A stretch of DNA of 23,019 nt, taken from contig JBCCLI010000060.1 in NCBI GenBank assembly GCA_039026975.1, forward strand, positions 1-23,019, written 5' to 3'. Shown piece by piece: positions 1 to 8,600 of the stretch. Within the stretch, counting starts at the first letter, position 1, and every line of letters starts with the position of its first letter. The notes beneath the pieces are model-generated. The model made no database searches. It worked only from the letters and a program-made list of their open reading frames with translations, and was not told the origin of the DNA. The translations under genes were made by a program, and so were the position numbers. Source of the stretch: JBCBKZ01 sp039026975. Its GTDB lineage: Bacteria; Bacteroidota; Bacteroidia; J057.

Positions 1-1431
1 ACAAACAGAGTCAGCTACCAGCTCAGCTGGCCGTTCAGGATATACAATGGCCTGAACTTCTTCTGAAACGGTACAAAAGCCGCCGAAAGTACTGGTTTGC
101 AGGGTGAAAGTGAGTGTATCTGGTAAGGGTCCCGTATTAGATTGTGAGAATATCGGATTTGCGATGGTGGTATCTGACAGACCCGCTGATGGGCCCCAGT
201 CATAAGCTAGCAGGGGGTTGGCACTACTTCCCAGGATTATACTATCACCTGAGCAAATAGCCACATCTTCTACCCCGTTTTCCACTACGGGGTCAAGGAT
301 AAATAACCTGGCAGTATCCGCAAAATCAAACCCACAAATGGTGGACTCGCTCACAATAAAGTCTATGTATTCATTGCCTTCTACCAGATTATCTTCCAGA
401 ACCTCCACCTCCAGTATACCTACTGAATCTCCAGGCAGAATAAGAATAGAATCTGCGAAGGTAATATAGTCTTCTCCCGGAGTAGCCGTACCCTCTACCA
501 GAAACCTGATAACTTTAGCTGTATCCTGTACTTCACTTAGTTCAAAGGTCAGGACTCCATTTGCACACCCCTCTACTGCCAGCCCTCCTGTAGCTTGGTT
601 AGAGCTGCCTGTTTCTATGCTGACCAAGGGCCCTTTACAGGTAATTCCACCTGTTTCTAAAAATACTGCTGAGTCCCAGTCACCATCACTTACATCAGCT
701 ATGGCTATCACTACATGGTAACTCTCACAAGGGGTTACTTCTGAGACAGCCTGGAGGGGAACGGTAAACCCATCAAACATATGGGTAGTCCCAAAATAGT
801 TATTCCGGTAATATTGAGAATTGGTGATGTGATTGACATTGTTGATGGCTACCGGCGTATTAGTCTCAGGGATGAGGGCTATATTTTGGGTACCTACTAT
901 GCCAGGGCCTGAAATAAAGAAGGCAAAAACATCATTAAAGTTAGTCCCCACAAATTCCTCATATTCTTCCGAAGCAAATACATAGCTGATGGAAATGGTA
1001 TCACACAGGGGCACCATGTCAAACTCAAAAACAATGGCATCAAGCGTGGGCCTGCTTACTAGTGCATCCAAGGCCGGCCAGCCTGGTGTATTTAATTTTT
1101 CTTCCGCTTTGTATGAGCTAGCAGTAAAATTTCCGGGGTTTTCCGCTTCAGCTACGTCCCCTGTAGACAGAATGACGCCTGAACCCAGCCCTATATTAGA
1201 GCCCGTTCCATCAAAACTTCCAATGGCAAGTGAAGTGTCCCCGAAGACTTGAAGGTTACTGACAAAAACCCCATCTCCAAATAGGCTTTCTATCAACTGC
1301 TGGGCACTTTGGCCTCGGGTAATTTCTAATTGGGCGGATAATGGGAAGGACCATCCTATAAGTAAAGCTACTAATAATCCTAGATGTCTACCCTGTGTTT
1401 TGGTTAAGCTAGAGCAGGTAAATTTGTACAT
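1..1431 (-). CDS. Choice-of-anchor L domain secreted protein with Calx-beta-like domain (C-terminus outside window)
   Basis: The reading frame is open for 477 codons from an ATG at 1431 down to the left edge, with no stop, so the 3' part is missing. Residues 1-33 form a signal peptide (hydrophobic LGLLVALLIGWSF, then SA|QLEI as a likely signal peptidase I site). Residues about 38-260 match the choice-of-anchor L family: GSGVILSTGD, FEFDMVPLCDTISISYVFAS, EEYEEFVGTNFNDVFAFFIS, GPGIVGTQNIALIPETNTPV and IADVSDGDWDSAVFLETGG. Residues about 264-375 look like a Calx-beta repeat (GTATPGEDYITF, LPGDSVGILEVEVLEDN). After that comes an Ig/PKD-like start (AICSGDSIILG, ending LVADSVC). Such proteins in Bacteroidota usually end in a T9SS sorting or gliding-type C-terminal domain. 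That end is not visible here, so the anchoring mode is inferred. It is monocistronic or the last gene of the minus-strand run. Its ligand is unknown. Confidence 0.9.
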   Translation of the reverse strand, partial: MYKFTCSSLTKTQGRHLGLLVALLIGWSFPLSAQLEITRGQSAQQLIESLFGDGVFVSNLQVFGDTSLAIGSFDGTGSNIGLGSGVILSTGDVAEAENPGNFTASSYKAEEKLNTPGWPALDALVSRPTLDAIVFEFDMVPLCDTISISYVFASEEYEEFVGTNFNDVFAFFISGPGIVGTQNIALIPETNTPVAINNVNHITNSQYYRNNYFGTTHMFDGFTVPLQAVSEVTPCESYHVVIAIADVSDGDWDSAVFLETGGITCKGPLVSIETGSSNQATGGLAVEGCANGVLTFELSEVQDTAKVIRFLVEGTATPGEDYITFADSILILPGDSVGILEVEVLEDNLVEGNEYIDFIVSESTICGFDFADTARLFILDPVVENGVEDVAICSGDSIILGSSANPLLAYDWGPSAGLSDTTIANPIFSQSNTGPLPDTLTFTLQTSTFGGFCTVSEEVQAIVYPERPAELVADSVC

Positions 1432-1731
1432 AAGCTAAGGTCTCAATTCTTTTCTTGGTTGAGGGCAGGAGTAATCGCTAACGTGTCATTTTCCCTCTTG
1501 CCAGTTTAAGTAAAGCCTACTTCCTTAGCAATCAATTCACATGTTAATAAGAATACCTTAACAAAACGAAGCAATACACATGATCGTATATTTCGATTGT
1601 GTAATACCTACGAATCTGATAAGCACACATCATGTCATGATGCTAAGAAAGTTCCCTAAATCTGCTTATGTAAGGATGAGATTTTTATGAAAAAGTTACT
1701 TAATTAACTAAAAAGAAAGATATTTTATTCT
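1432..1731. other. Intergenic region upstream of the choice-of-anchor L gene
   Basis: This 300-bp AT-rich stretch lies between the start of the choice-of-anchor L gene and the end of the AlbA_2 gene, both on the minus strand. It should hold the promoter of the former and the 3' end of the latter. I saw no convincing small ORF and no clear Bacteroidota promoter (TTTG with TAnnTTTG). A weak symmetric AT-rich hairpin near 1694-1709 is listed separately. Confidence 0.5.
1694..1709 (-). terminator. Weak candidate terminator after the AlbA_2 gene
   Basis: On the minus strand, AGTTA - ATTAAG - TAACT is followed by TTTTT, about 22 nt past the stop codon of the AlbA_2 gene. The stem is only 5 bp and AT-rich, so stability is low; the run of T after the stem is the main support. 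Confidence 0.3.
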
Positions 1732-2388
1732 CTATCCTTCTGAAAAAGCTTCTTCTGCCAAGGTAAAAAAATCACCTTTTTCTGAAGGGTGAATATGTAA
1801 CAGCCCCGTCCTTACAAGGATTATAAGGAGCTGAGAGGCCTTTCTTCTGGAGATTTCGAGTAGCTTGGCTGTTTCTTCCAGACTGATTTTTTGGAGTTCT
1901 TCCAGAGCTTGTAATAGTTTTCTTTCCCTTTCTCCGAAAATAAGCCTACCCCCTTTTTTACGTTGCTGTAGCCTGATTACCTGGGTCATCTCTCGGCTGG
2001 CGCCTATGCTCATATCATCTACTCGCACAAAAGCCTGCTTACGCCCATTCTTTATTTTCAGAAAGTGCGGCTTCTGCTTACTCTCTCTCACATGGACCAC
2101 TACTACTTTCCTGCTGGAAGTAACGGGAACTAATTCAAACTGTATGGGAAGGGCAGGAATGCAGTGTTCAGCAAAATACTTCTCCAGCACATAGGCTTCC
2201 CCATCAGCTATTTTATTCCCTTCTACCAGCCCATCATCACTTACCCCCACGAAGATTTTACCCCCTTTAGTATTAGCAAAGGCCACTGCTTCTCTAGCTA
2301 TCTTATCTGGAAATTTAGCTTTCTTCTTGAATTCAACATGGAGGCCCTCTCCCCTCCTTACCCAACTTCTTAGTTCAGATAGGTCCAT
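1732..2388 (-). CDS. AlbA_2 (Schlafen-like) domain protein with C-terminal winged helix, putative regulator
   Basis: This is a 218-residue cytosolic protein with no signal peptide. Residues about 10-130 fit the AlbA_2 / 'putative DNA-binding' domain: GLHVEFKKKAKFPDKIAREA, then AFANTKGGKIFVGVSDDG, then a strand-rich part ending in FVRVDDMSIGASREM, which is the usual R-x(n)-S-x-A-S end of the fold. Residues about 150-215 form a winged-helix-type segment (LLQALEELQKISLEETAKLL, EISRRKASQLLIILVRTGLL). Proteins of this build are generally annotated as ATP-binding or transcriptional-regulator-like; the actual target is unknown. It lies 131 bp after the dehydratase gene on the same strand, so co-transcription is possible but not shown. 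The ATG at 2388 starts directly at the conserved N-terminus. Confidence 0.8.
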   Translation of the reverse strand: MDLSELRSWVRRGEGLHVEFKKKAKFPDKIAREAVAFANTKGGKIFVGVSDDGLVEGNKIADGEAYVLEKYFAEHCIPALPIQFELVPVTSSRKVVVVHVRESKQKPHFLKIKNGRKQAFVRVDDMSIGASREMTQVIRLQQRKKGGRLIFGERERKLLQALEELQKISLEETAKLLEISRRKASQLLIILVRTGLLHIHPSEKGDFFTLAEEAFSEG

Positions 2389-2519
2389 TTTCCTTTAATG
2401 AAAGCAATTGCAGAAGAATCTAAACTCGCTGTTTTCACTGGAAATAACAAACTACTTCAGGAGGAAGAACGGGATTATTCTCCCAACTGATCAAGCCTTA
2501 TTGTAAACGGCCATTTTCC

Positions 2520-3533
2520 TTAAGCTATGACGGCTTTTCCCGCTAGTATCTCATCTCCTCTTTTTAGGTAGCGAGAGAATAAGGCTGCGTCAATATTAGC
2601 ACCGCAACAAATCAAGCCTACCTTTTTCCCTGCAAGTTTATCTCTCAAAGCGCCCTTGGCACCTGCCAGGGAAGCCGCACCAGCAGGCTCCACAGCTAGT
2701 TTCATTTCATGAAATTGTAAGGCCGTAGCTTCTAACATATCCTCATCTGTTACCCTAACTATCTCATCCACATACTTACGGGTAAGCTGGTAGACTAAGG
2801 GAAGGGTAAAAGGAGGCGCTAAACTACCAGCTATGGTATCTGTCCTTTCTATCTTACTGGCTTCCCCTGCTATCAGGCTTTGGTACATGGCATCAGCCCC
2901 TACAGGCTCCACTCCATATATCTTAATCTCAGGCTTCAGCTGTTTCATGGCTAATGCTACTCCCCCTATAAGCCCTCCACCTCCTACGGGTATTACTACC
3001 GCTTCCAGTTCCGGAGCTTGCTTTATCCACTCATAGCCTAAGGAGGCCGTTCCAAGAATGATGTTTCTCCCTTCAAAAGGATGGATAAATACCCTACCCT
3101 CTTCCTTGGCTATTCTATGGGCTTCCACAAAGGCAGCAGCCGTATTCTCTTGCAGGACTACCTCAGCCCCTAATACCTCACATCTTCGGATCCTCACTGG
3201 GCTAGCCACTTTAGGCATCACTACTTTAGCGTGAACACCTGCTAGGTGAGAAGCTAAAGAAACAGCAATGGCGTGATTTCCAGCGCTTACAGCTGTAACA
3301 CCTCTCTTTTTCTCACTATCTGAAAGCAGCCTGATGGAGTTAAAAGCCCCCCTAATTTTAAAACTTCCTCCACGTTGGAATAGCTCCATCTTAAATGACA
3401 CAGCTGTTTCCTCTCCCAGAACGGCAGATTTTCTTCCCCCCATCCAGGGGACTACAGGTGTGTGATTCATATGCGGACGCAAAAATTTCCAGGTTTCCTG
3501 GATTTCTGATAAGGTAGGTAAGTGAGTATCCAT
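2520..3533 (-). CDS. PLP-dependent threonine/serine dehydratase (ammonia-lyase)
   Basis: This 337-residue protein belongs to fold-type II PLP enzymes, close to catabolic threonine dehydratase / serine racemase-like proteins. It would deaminate L-threonine to 2-oxobutanoate, or L-serine to pyruvate, in the cytosol. Visible motifs are GGSFKIRGAFNS with the Schiff-base lysine at K59, SAGNH at 83-87 (substrate loop), the phosphate-binding GGGGLIGG starting at 184, and CCGANID near the end, where the Cys of the CGxN motif would face the pyridine nitrogen, as in serine dehydratases. There is no C-terminal ACT domain, so feedback inhibition by isoleucine as in biosynthetic IlvA is unlikely. The usual SAGNHAQG is SAGNHAIA here, so substrate choice (threonine, serine or a hydroxylated analogue) cannot be decided. 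The gene lies between a YkuD lipoprotein and an AlbA_2 gene, with no pathway partner nearby. Confidence 0.88.
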   Translation of the reverse strand: MDTHLPTLSEIQETWKFLRPHMNHTPVVPWMGGRKSAVLGEETAVSFKMELFQRGGSFKIRGAFNSIRLLSDSEKKRGVTAVSAGNHAIAVSLASHLAGVHAKVVMPKVASPVRIRRCEVLGAEVVLQENTAAAFVEAHRIAKEEGRVFIHPFEGRNIILGTASLGYEWIKQAPELEAVVIPVGGGGLIGGVALAMKQLKPEIKIYGVEPVGADAMYQSLIAGEASKIERTDTIAGSLAPPFTLPLVYQLTRKYVDEIVRVTDEDMLEATALQFHEMKLAVEPAGAASLAGAKGALRDKLAGKKVGLICCGANIDAALFSRYLKRGDEILAGKAVIA

Positions 3534-3583
3534 AGAAGTAGCTAATTAGTTCGTATACTAATTTTAATAATTTTAGGATAATA

Positions 3584-3616
3584 TCCCTACTATTTCTTAG
3601 TAAGAAATAGTAGGGA
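3584..3616 (-). terminator. Strong hairpin terminator after the L,D-transpeptidase gene
   Basis: A perfect 16-bp inverted repeat (arms 3584-3599 and 3601-3616, one base between them) starts 6 nt past the TAA stop of the L,D-transpeptidase gene. In practice the loop would open to a few bases. Downstream on the minus strand the sequence is AT-rich (TATTATCC) but lacks a pure T run. It most likely separates this gene from the dehydratase gene 50 bp further on. Confidence 0.65.
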
Positions 3617-3621
3617 GCTGA

Positions 3622-4392
3622 TTATGGCCAGCCTTCCTTGGCAGCAAGCATATCATAGTATTCAGCAGGCATCTGGACCAATTGGGGATATCTATCAGGG
3701 GATAACCAGGTTAAAAGATCTTTGAGAAAGGACTTATCCATGGCTGTACATCCTAGTGTTCCATGTTCTGCATCTCGCCACACATGCAAAAATATACAAG
3801 AACCTCCTCCCGGTGTAGGCCGTGGATAGTTATGCCCTACTAGTACCCCCCACTCATATAAATCATCTTTTCTTAGCATTCTGTCAGAACTATCCCAGTC
3901 CGCATCTGGGAGTGAATCAGGAACTATTTGATTATAATAAGCAGAGCTAATGTCCTCTATGCATTGAATGTAGGAGGAGACATGGACATACTCTATATCT
4001 ACAAAGTCAGCACTAGCTTTTTCAGCATACCCAAATGCCAGGGGTAGGTCAAACACCCCAGCCGGAGATCTTTTATCTCCCTCTTTCTTCACGGGCCCTT
4101 CCAGTTCCTGAAATCGTTGCTGATTTTCTCCTCTCCCCCATGCTAAACCAGCTGTCCCTACCACTGCTGGGATACTTTCTCCCACTTTTGTCCAGGCTCC
4201 TTCATAGCCTTCATACAGGCTCAGGACTGCCTGGAGCGTATTCCATCCCTCTGTGGTTACCACTATGAGTTGCTGTACCTCTTCAAGCTGCTGATCCGTA
4301 GGAACTGACATTTCCTCTACTCCCTTAGGTTCCTGCTGAGTAGGAGAACAGCCCAGGAATAGCAGTAAAAACAGTAAGAAGATGAATTTCAT
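3622..4392 (-). CDS. L,D-transpeptidase family lipoprotein (YkuD domain)
   Basis: The 256-residue precursor opens with a lipoprotein signal (MKFIFLLFLLLFLGC), so the mature protein should begin at C15 and sit in the periplasm, membrane-tethered. The YkuD catalytic block is clear: FLHVW with H203, then HGTLGCTAMD with the nucleophile C215 (the family's H...S/TxGC pattern). Upstream, EGDKRSPAGVFDLP is the segment typical of YkuD proteins that act on peptidoglycan stems. The middle part (TAGLAWGRGENQQRF, with DISSAYYNQIV after it) matches the sub-group with the TLGCTAM motif. The expected role is L,D-transpeptidation or a related reaction on peptidoglycan; the exact substrate is not deducible. 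It is divergent from the agmatinase gene (86 bp between starts) and followed by a strong hairpin, so it is probably monocistronic. Confidence 0.88.
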   Translation of the reverse strand: MKFIFLLFLLLFLGCSPTQQEPKGVEEMSVPTDQQLEEVQQLIVVTTEGWNTLQAVLSLYEGYEGAWTKVGESIPAVVGTAGLAWGRGENQQRFQELEGPVKKEGDKRSPAGVFDLPLAFGYAEKASADFVDIEYVHVSSYIQCIEDISSAYYNQIVPDSLPDADWDSSDRMLRKDDLYEWGVLVGHNYPRPTPGGGSCIFLHVWRDAEHGTLGCTAMDKSFLKDLLTWLSPDRYPQLVQMPAEYYDMLAAKEGWP

Positions 4393-4478
4393 GAGAATAG
4401 TTTTTCGAATATACTGAAAGCCTCAACAATTGGATAGTGTTACCTCCCTTACGATATTCGCCTGTCAATATTTTAGCT
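4393..4478. promoter_or_regulatory. Divergent intergenic region with presumed back-to-back promoters
   Basis: The 86 bp between the start of the YkuD lipoprotein gene (minus) and the agmatinase gene (plus) must hold both start regions if the genes are separately transcribed. It is AT-rich. I could not recognise unambiguous -33/-7 boxes of the Bacteroidota type, so this call rests on gene arrangement alone. Confidence 0.35.
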
Positions 4479-5309
4479 ATGGACACACGCTCTACATTTA
4501 AGCCCGGCGATACAGTAGTGGTGGGCTTCCCATTTGATGCACATTCTTCCTTTATGCGAGGCCCAGCCAAAGGACCTACTGCACTAGTGGAAGCATACCA
4601 TTCTCCCTCCGCCAACTTATTTACAGAGAAAGGACTCGACTTATCATTAGTAGCAGGACTCCATTTCATAGGAAATGCAAACTTAGGCGATAATTATTGG
4701 CAAATAGAAAGAACAATAGACCAGCTTCTTGCGCAGGAGGTAAAGGTTATTTCCCTAGGAGGGGATCACTCCATTACCTATCCCATCATGAAAGCCTACG
4801 CCAAAAGGTATCCTGATCTTCACATTCTCCAGACAGACGCCCACGGGGACTTATATCCAGACTTTGAAGGAAATCCTTATTCACATGCCTGCCCTTTCGC
4901 TAGAATCATGGAAGATGGACTATGTAAAGGCCTACTTCAGGTAGGAGTAAGAAGTCTCTCGACTATCCAAAAAGGTATGGCGCAGGAATATGGGGTAGAA
5001 ATCATAGAAATGAAGGATTGGGCTAGCTGGAAAGGCCCACTCCCCTTAAGTTTGACTAACCCCCTTTATCTTTCGCTGGACCTGGATGTGCTGGATCCAG
5101 CTTTTGCACCAGGTGTTTCTCATCATGAGCCGGGAGGGATGCACACACGAGAACTTATCACCCTCATTCAGGAGCTTCCCATGCCCCTCATAGGCGCTGA
5201 CATAGTAGAATTAAACCCCGACAGAGACCTCAATGGCATTACTGCTATGGTAGCGGCTAAGTTACTCAGGGAGATCCTTCATAATATGCAAGCTGAAAAT
5301 GTGTCATAG
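4479..5309 (+). CDS. speB: Agmatinase-type ureohydrolase
   Basis: This 276-residue cytosolic enzyme of the arginase/agmatinase superfamily should hydrolyse agmatine to putrescine and urea. The binuclear Mn ligands are all present: GGDHS with H97, TDAHGDLYPD with D120, H122 and D124, and SLDLDVLDP with D201 and D203. The signature AFAPGVSHHEPGG replaces the textbook PGTGTPEPGG, a variant I associate with Bacteroidota and agmatinase-like members rather than arginases. GADIVELNPDRD closes the family pattern. I chose the ATG at 4479; an in-frame GTG at 4437 would add 14 residues of unconserved sequence lying over the divergent promoter region. No polyamine genes lie beside it. Another ureohydrolase specificity (guanidino acid or formiminoglutamate) cannot be excluded. 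Confidence 0.88.
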   Translation: MDTRSTFKPGDTVVVGFPFDAHSSFMRGPAKGPTALVEAYHSPSANLFTEKGLDLSLVAGLHFIGNANLGDNYWQIERTIDQLLAQEVKVISLGGDHSITYPIMKAYAKRYPDLHILQTDAHGDLYPDFEGNPYSHACPFARIMEDGLCKGLLQVGVRSLSTIQKGMAQEYGVEIIEMKDWASWKGPLPLSLTNPLYLSLDLDVLDPAFAPGVSHHEPGGMHTRELITLIQELPMPLIGADIVELNPDRDLNGITAMVAAKLLREILHNMQAENVS

Positions 5310-5614
5310 TGCTATTTCTTTTTCCAGTGATAGAATAGGTAGTAAAATATTATGAATGAGTGGACATCTACTCTAATTGAGAAATATATCAAAAAAGTTA
5401 CCTTCTCTCAGGTTACCTTTTCCTCTTTCTATCCATTTTAAAGTATAGAACGTTCAGCAGATTGTATAATTAATCTTACAGGAATTTAAGGCCTGCGTAG
5501 TCTTCAATATTTAACCGAAAACTTCTCCTAAATATCTTCTCCTCCAGATATGTTTAACCCTACAGGAATCAACACTAATCTGATTTCCTGAATCATTCAA
5601 ACTCACGATTAACT
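5310..5614. other. Intergenic region before the beta-helix gene array
   Basis: These 305 bp separate the agmatinase gene from the first array gene. I see no convincing terminator after the agmatinase gene, only a 4-bp stem followed by a T-rich stretch. There is a direct repeat GTTACCTT at about 5396 and 5412, a repeated TACAGGAAT (about 5477 and 5561), and two weak hairpins: ATATCT/AGATAT (5532-5551) and CAGGAATC/GATTTCCTG (5563-5590). No small ORF is supported. Confidence 0.45.
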
Positions 5615-8600
5615 ATGGATTTTTTACTTAATGGCCTCGCGGCCAAAAGAATGCTCTTGCTATGCCTGATGGTTAGCATCTTCACCCAAGGCATATGGGC
5701 ACAGAACAGCATTCCAGGAACTTCCCCCATGGGCGGCGAACGTTTCTTTTCAACCGCTCCAGTCATTTATGTAGACGGAAGTGCTGGCGGTGCTAATGAT
5801 GGTACTTCATGGCTTAATGCTTACACAGATTTACAGTCCGCTCTCAAACAAGCAGGAAGTACAAAAGGGCCCGAACAAATTTGGGTAGCGAATGGAACAT
5901 ATAAACCCACCAAAAGATCTGACAGAAATGCTTCATTTATTATCCCGGATAGAACAGCCATATTTGGAGGATTTCTAGGAAATGAAATAAGTCTCAAGCA
6001 GAGAGATTGGAAAACCAATGAAACTATTCTCGATGGGAACATTGGGGCAAGAGACCAATTAGATAATTCCTACCACGTAGTATCTGCTTATGATATAGTT
6101 ACTGGTGCCTGGATAGACGGCTTTTCTATCAGAAATGGATATGCAGATGGTTCTTCCACTGCCAGACTAGGTGCTGGATTACTGATCATGCCCACTTCAC
6201 GCACTCTTACTAATCGAGTGAGAATTGCCAATTGTTTATTTAATGAAAATAGTGCTCCCAAGGGACTTGGAGGAGCCGTATTCGGAAGTAATCTCTTTTC
6301 AGAAATCCTGGATTGTACCTTCAAGGGTAATACTGCCGGAAGAGACGGAGGTGCTATTATGCTCAGTCCTGGAGATGGCACTACCAAAATTTCTCGCTCT
6401 TACTTTACAGAAAATAGCTCCACGGAGGAAGATGGAGGAGCTGTAGGTGCTTTTGCTAAAAGCATTGAAATAGATAATTCTGTCTTTTTTAGGAACTCCG
6501 CTCAACGAGGAGGAGGTATCTATGTAGGGGAAGATGGCACACTTAACATGGCTAATTCTACCTTCTTCAGTAATAGGACAGGGGCAGATGCAGGTTCTTC
6601 CCTTCACAACAGAGGAAGCGCCAGAGTCATTAATAGCATATTTTGGGGAGACAGACAGTTCCCCATTTTGAATGAAGACCAGATTGGAGTAACCTATTCT
6701 GATGTAGAAGGAGGATTCGCAGGTACAGGAAATATTGATATAGACCCTGCTTTCAGTAATCTTTCAGGGGGAAACCTCAGCCTAACTGCTGGCAGTCCTG
6801 CCATCAATGCCGGAAATGCTATTTCCCTTAGTGGTTCCTTTGATATTCTTAGAAATGCGAGAATAGTAGACGCTGCCATAGATATGGGAGCCTATGAGTT
6901 TTCTGATGGAGAGGGAGAATGTCCCGAGCTAGAAGTCATATTCGTAGACATTACTGCCACCGGGCTTAATAATGGTTCCTCCTGGACAGATGCATTTGTA
7001 GACCTACAGGATGCGCTTACCCTGGCAGATGAGTGTGGGAACATAGCGGAAATTTGGGTAGCTCAGGGCACCTATTTACCGTCTCAAACACTGGATCAGT
7101 CCGCTACTTTTGCCCTATTGGATAACCTTGAGCTATACGGAGGCTTTAATGGGACAGAAACTGAAAGAGAGCAAAGAGACTGGGTCTTATATCCTACTAT
7201 TTTAAGTGGAGACTTAGACCAGGACGGGGATGTTTTCCTTACGGAGCCTAACGCTTACCATATCCTTACTGCTGATGAAATTCAAAGATGTATTGTGGAT
7301 GGATTTATCATCAGAGACGGATATACAGAAGCTAATATTCCTGGTAGCTTATTAGGGGGAGCAGGTTTAGTGATGACAGGGACCTCCACAGAAAGGGTAG
7401 TAATGGTGGTCAGAAATTCTGTCTTCATAAATAATTCATCCTATTCTGGATCAGGAGGTGCTGTATTCTCCATCTATTCCACTACCTATTTTGAGAATGT
7501 GAGATTCGAGAATAATTATGGTGAAGAATCAGCTGGTGCTATCTACGTTACGCGTAGCCGACATACCTATCAGAGATGCTCCTTTAGCGGAAACCTAGCT
7601 GATGATCAACATGGTGGAGCAATATCCTCTTTCTATTCTAACCTTTTTATTCACAACAGCCTGTTTTATGGTAACCAAGCAAACGTAGAGGCGGGAGGGC
7701 TTTTTCTACTCCAGACTAATCTGGAAGCAACCAATTCCACCTTCGTCAGTAATAATGCCCCAAATAGAGGAGCAATTTCTGTGAGCTTTAATAGTGGTGG
7801 TTCTATCGTAAACAGTATTTTCTGGGACAATGGAGGATTTCTTGAGGATGAAAACCTGCCCCCAGCCCAGGCATACTTATATGATCCTACTTTCAGTCTG
7901 GATATTACCTATTCCATCATGGAATTTGGATGGCCTGGAATCGCCAATCTGGATACTGATCCACTTTTTGCAAATGCTCCTGTTCAGGATTACAGACTAT
8001 CTGTTGGGAGTCCCGGTATTAATTCAGGCTTAAATTCTGGTACCGTAGGACTCCAGGATCTAGCAGGGAATGTGAGAATTGAAGGACCTACCGTGGACAG
8101 AGGTGCCTTTGAATATTCTGCTGACCAAACACCTTGTCCAGAAAAAGGGATCATTTTCGTAGACATTACCGCTACTGGAATGAATAATGGCCTGTCATGG
8201 AATGATGCCTTCACGGACCTTCAGTACGCCCTTAATCTGGCAGCAGTATGTCCTGTTCAGGAGATTTGGGTTGCCCAGGGTACTTACTTACCTAGCCAGT
8301 CCCTGGATCAGTCAGCTACCTTTCATCTGCTAAGTGACCTGGGACTCTACGGTGGCTTCCAGGGTATAGAAACTGATCGTAACCAACGTAACTGGCTTCT
8401 TTTCCCTACCATCCTGAGTGGGGACCTCGACCAGGATGGAGATGTTTTCTTAACAGAACCCAATGCCTACCACATATTGACGGCTGAAGGTATCCAGGAT
8501 TGTCATGTAGATGGATTCATCATTCAGGATGGATTTGTGGAAGGTAACCTTCCAAGTGTTCAGGAAAGTGGATCCGGCCTGGCTGTACTAGGAACCCAGA

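Noticed and set aside
218..1252. Plus-strand open frames at 218-469 and 989-1252
   Set aside because: They are antisense to the choice-of-anchor L gene, whose protein matches a known family along its length.
4437..4478. Upstream GTG start for the agmatinase gene
   Set aside because: The extra 14 residues have no family similarity and would occupy half of the 86-bp divergent region; the ATG at 4479 gives a normal family length.
5391..5423. Terminator after the agmatinase gene at the GTTACC...GGTTACC pair
   Set aside because: The two elements are direct repeats rather than inverted ones, so they cannot form a stem.
6240..6540. CRISPR-like or minisatellite repeat suggested by recurring GGAGGAGC/GGTGCT motifs
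   Set aside because: The recurrences are in-frame GGA codons of beta-helix coils with irregular DNA spacing and diverged sequence; there are no constant repeats with unique spacers.
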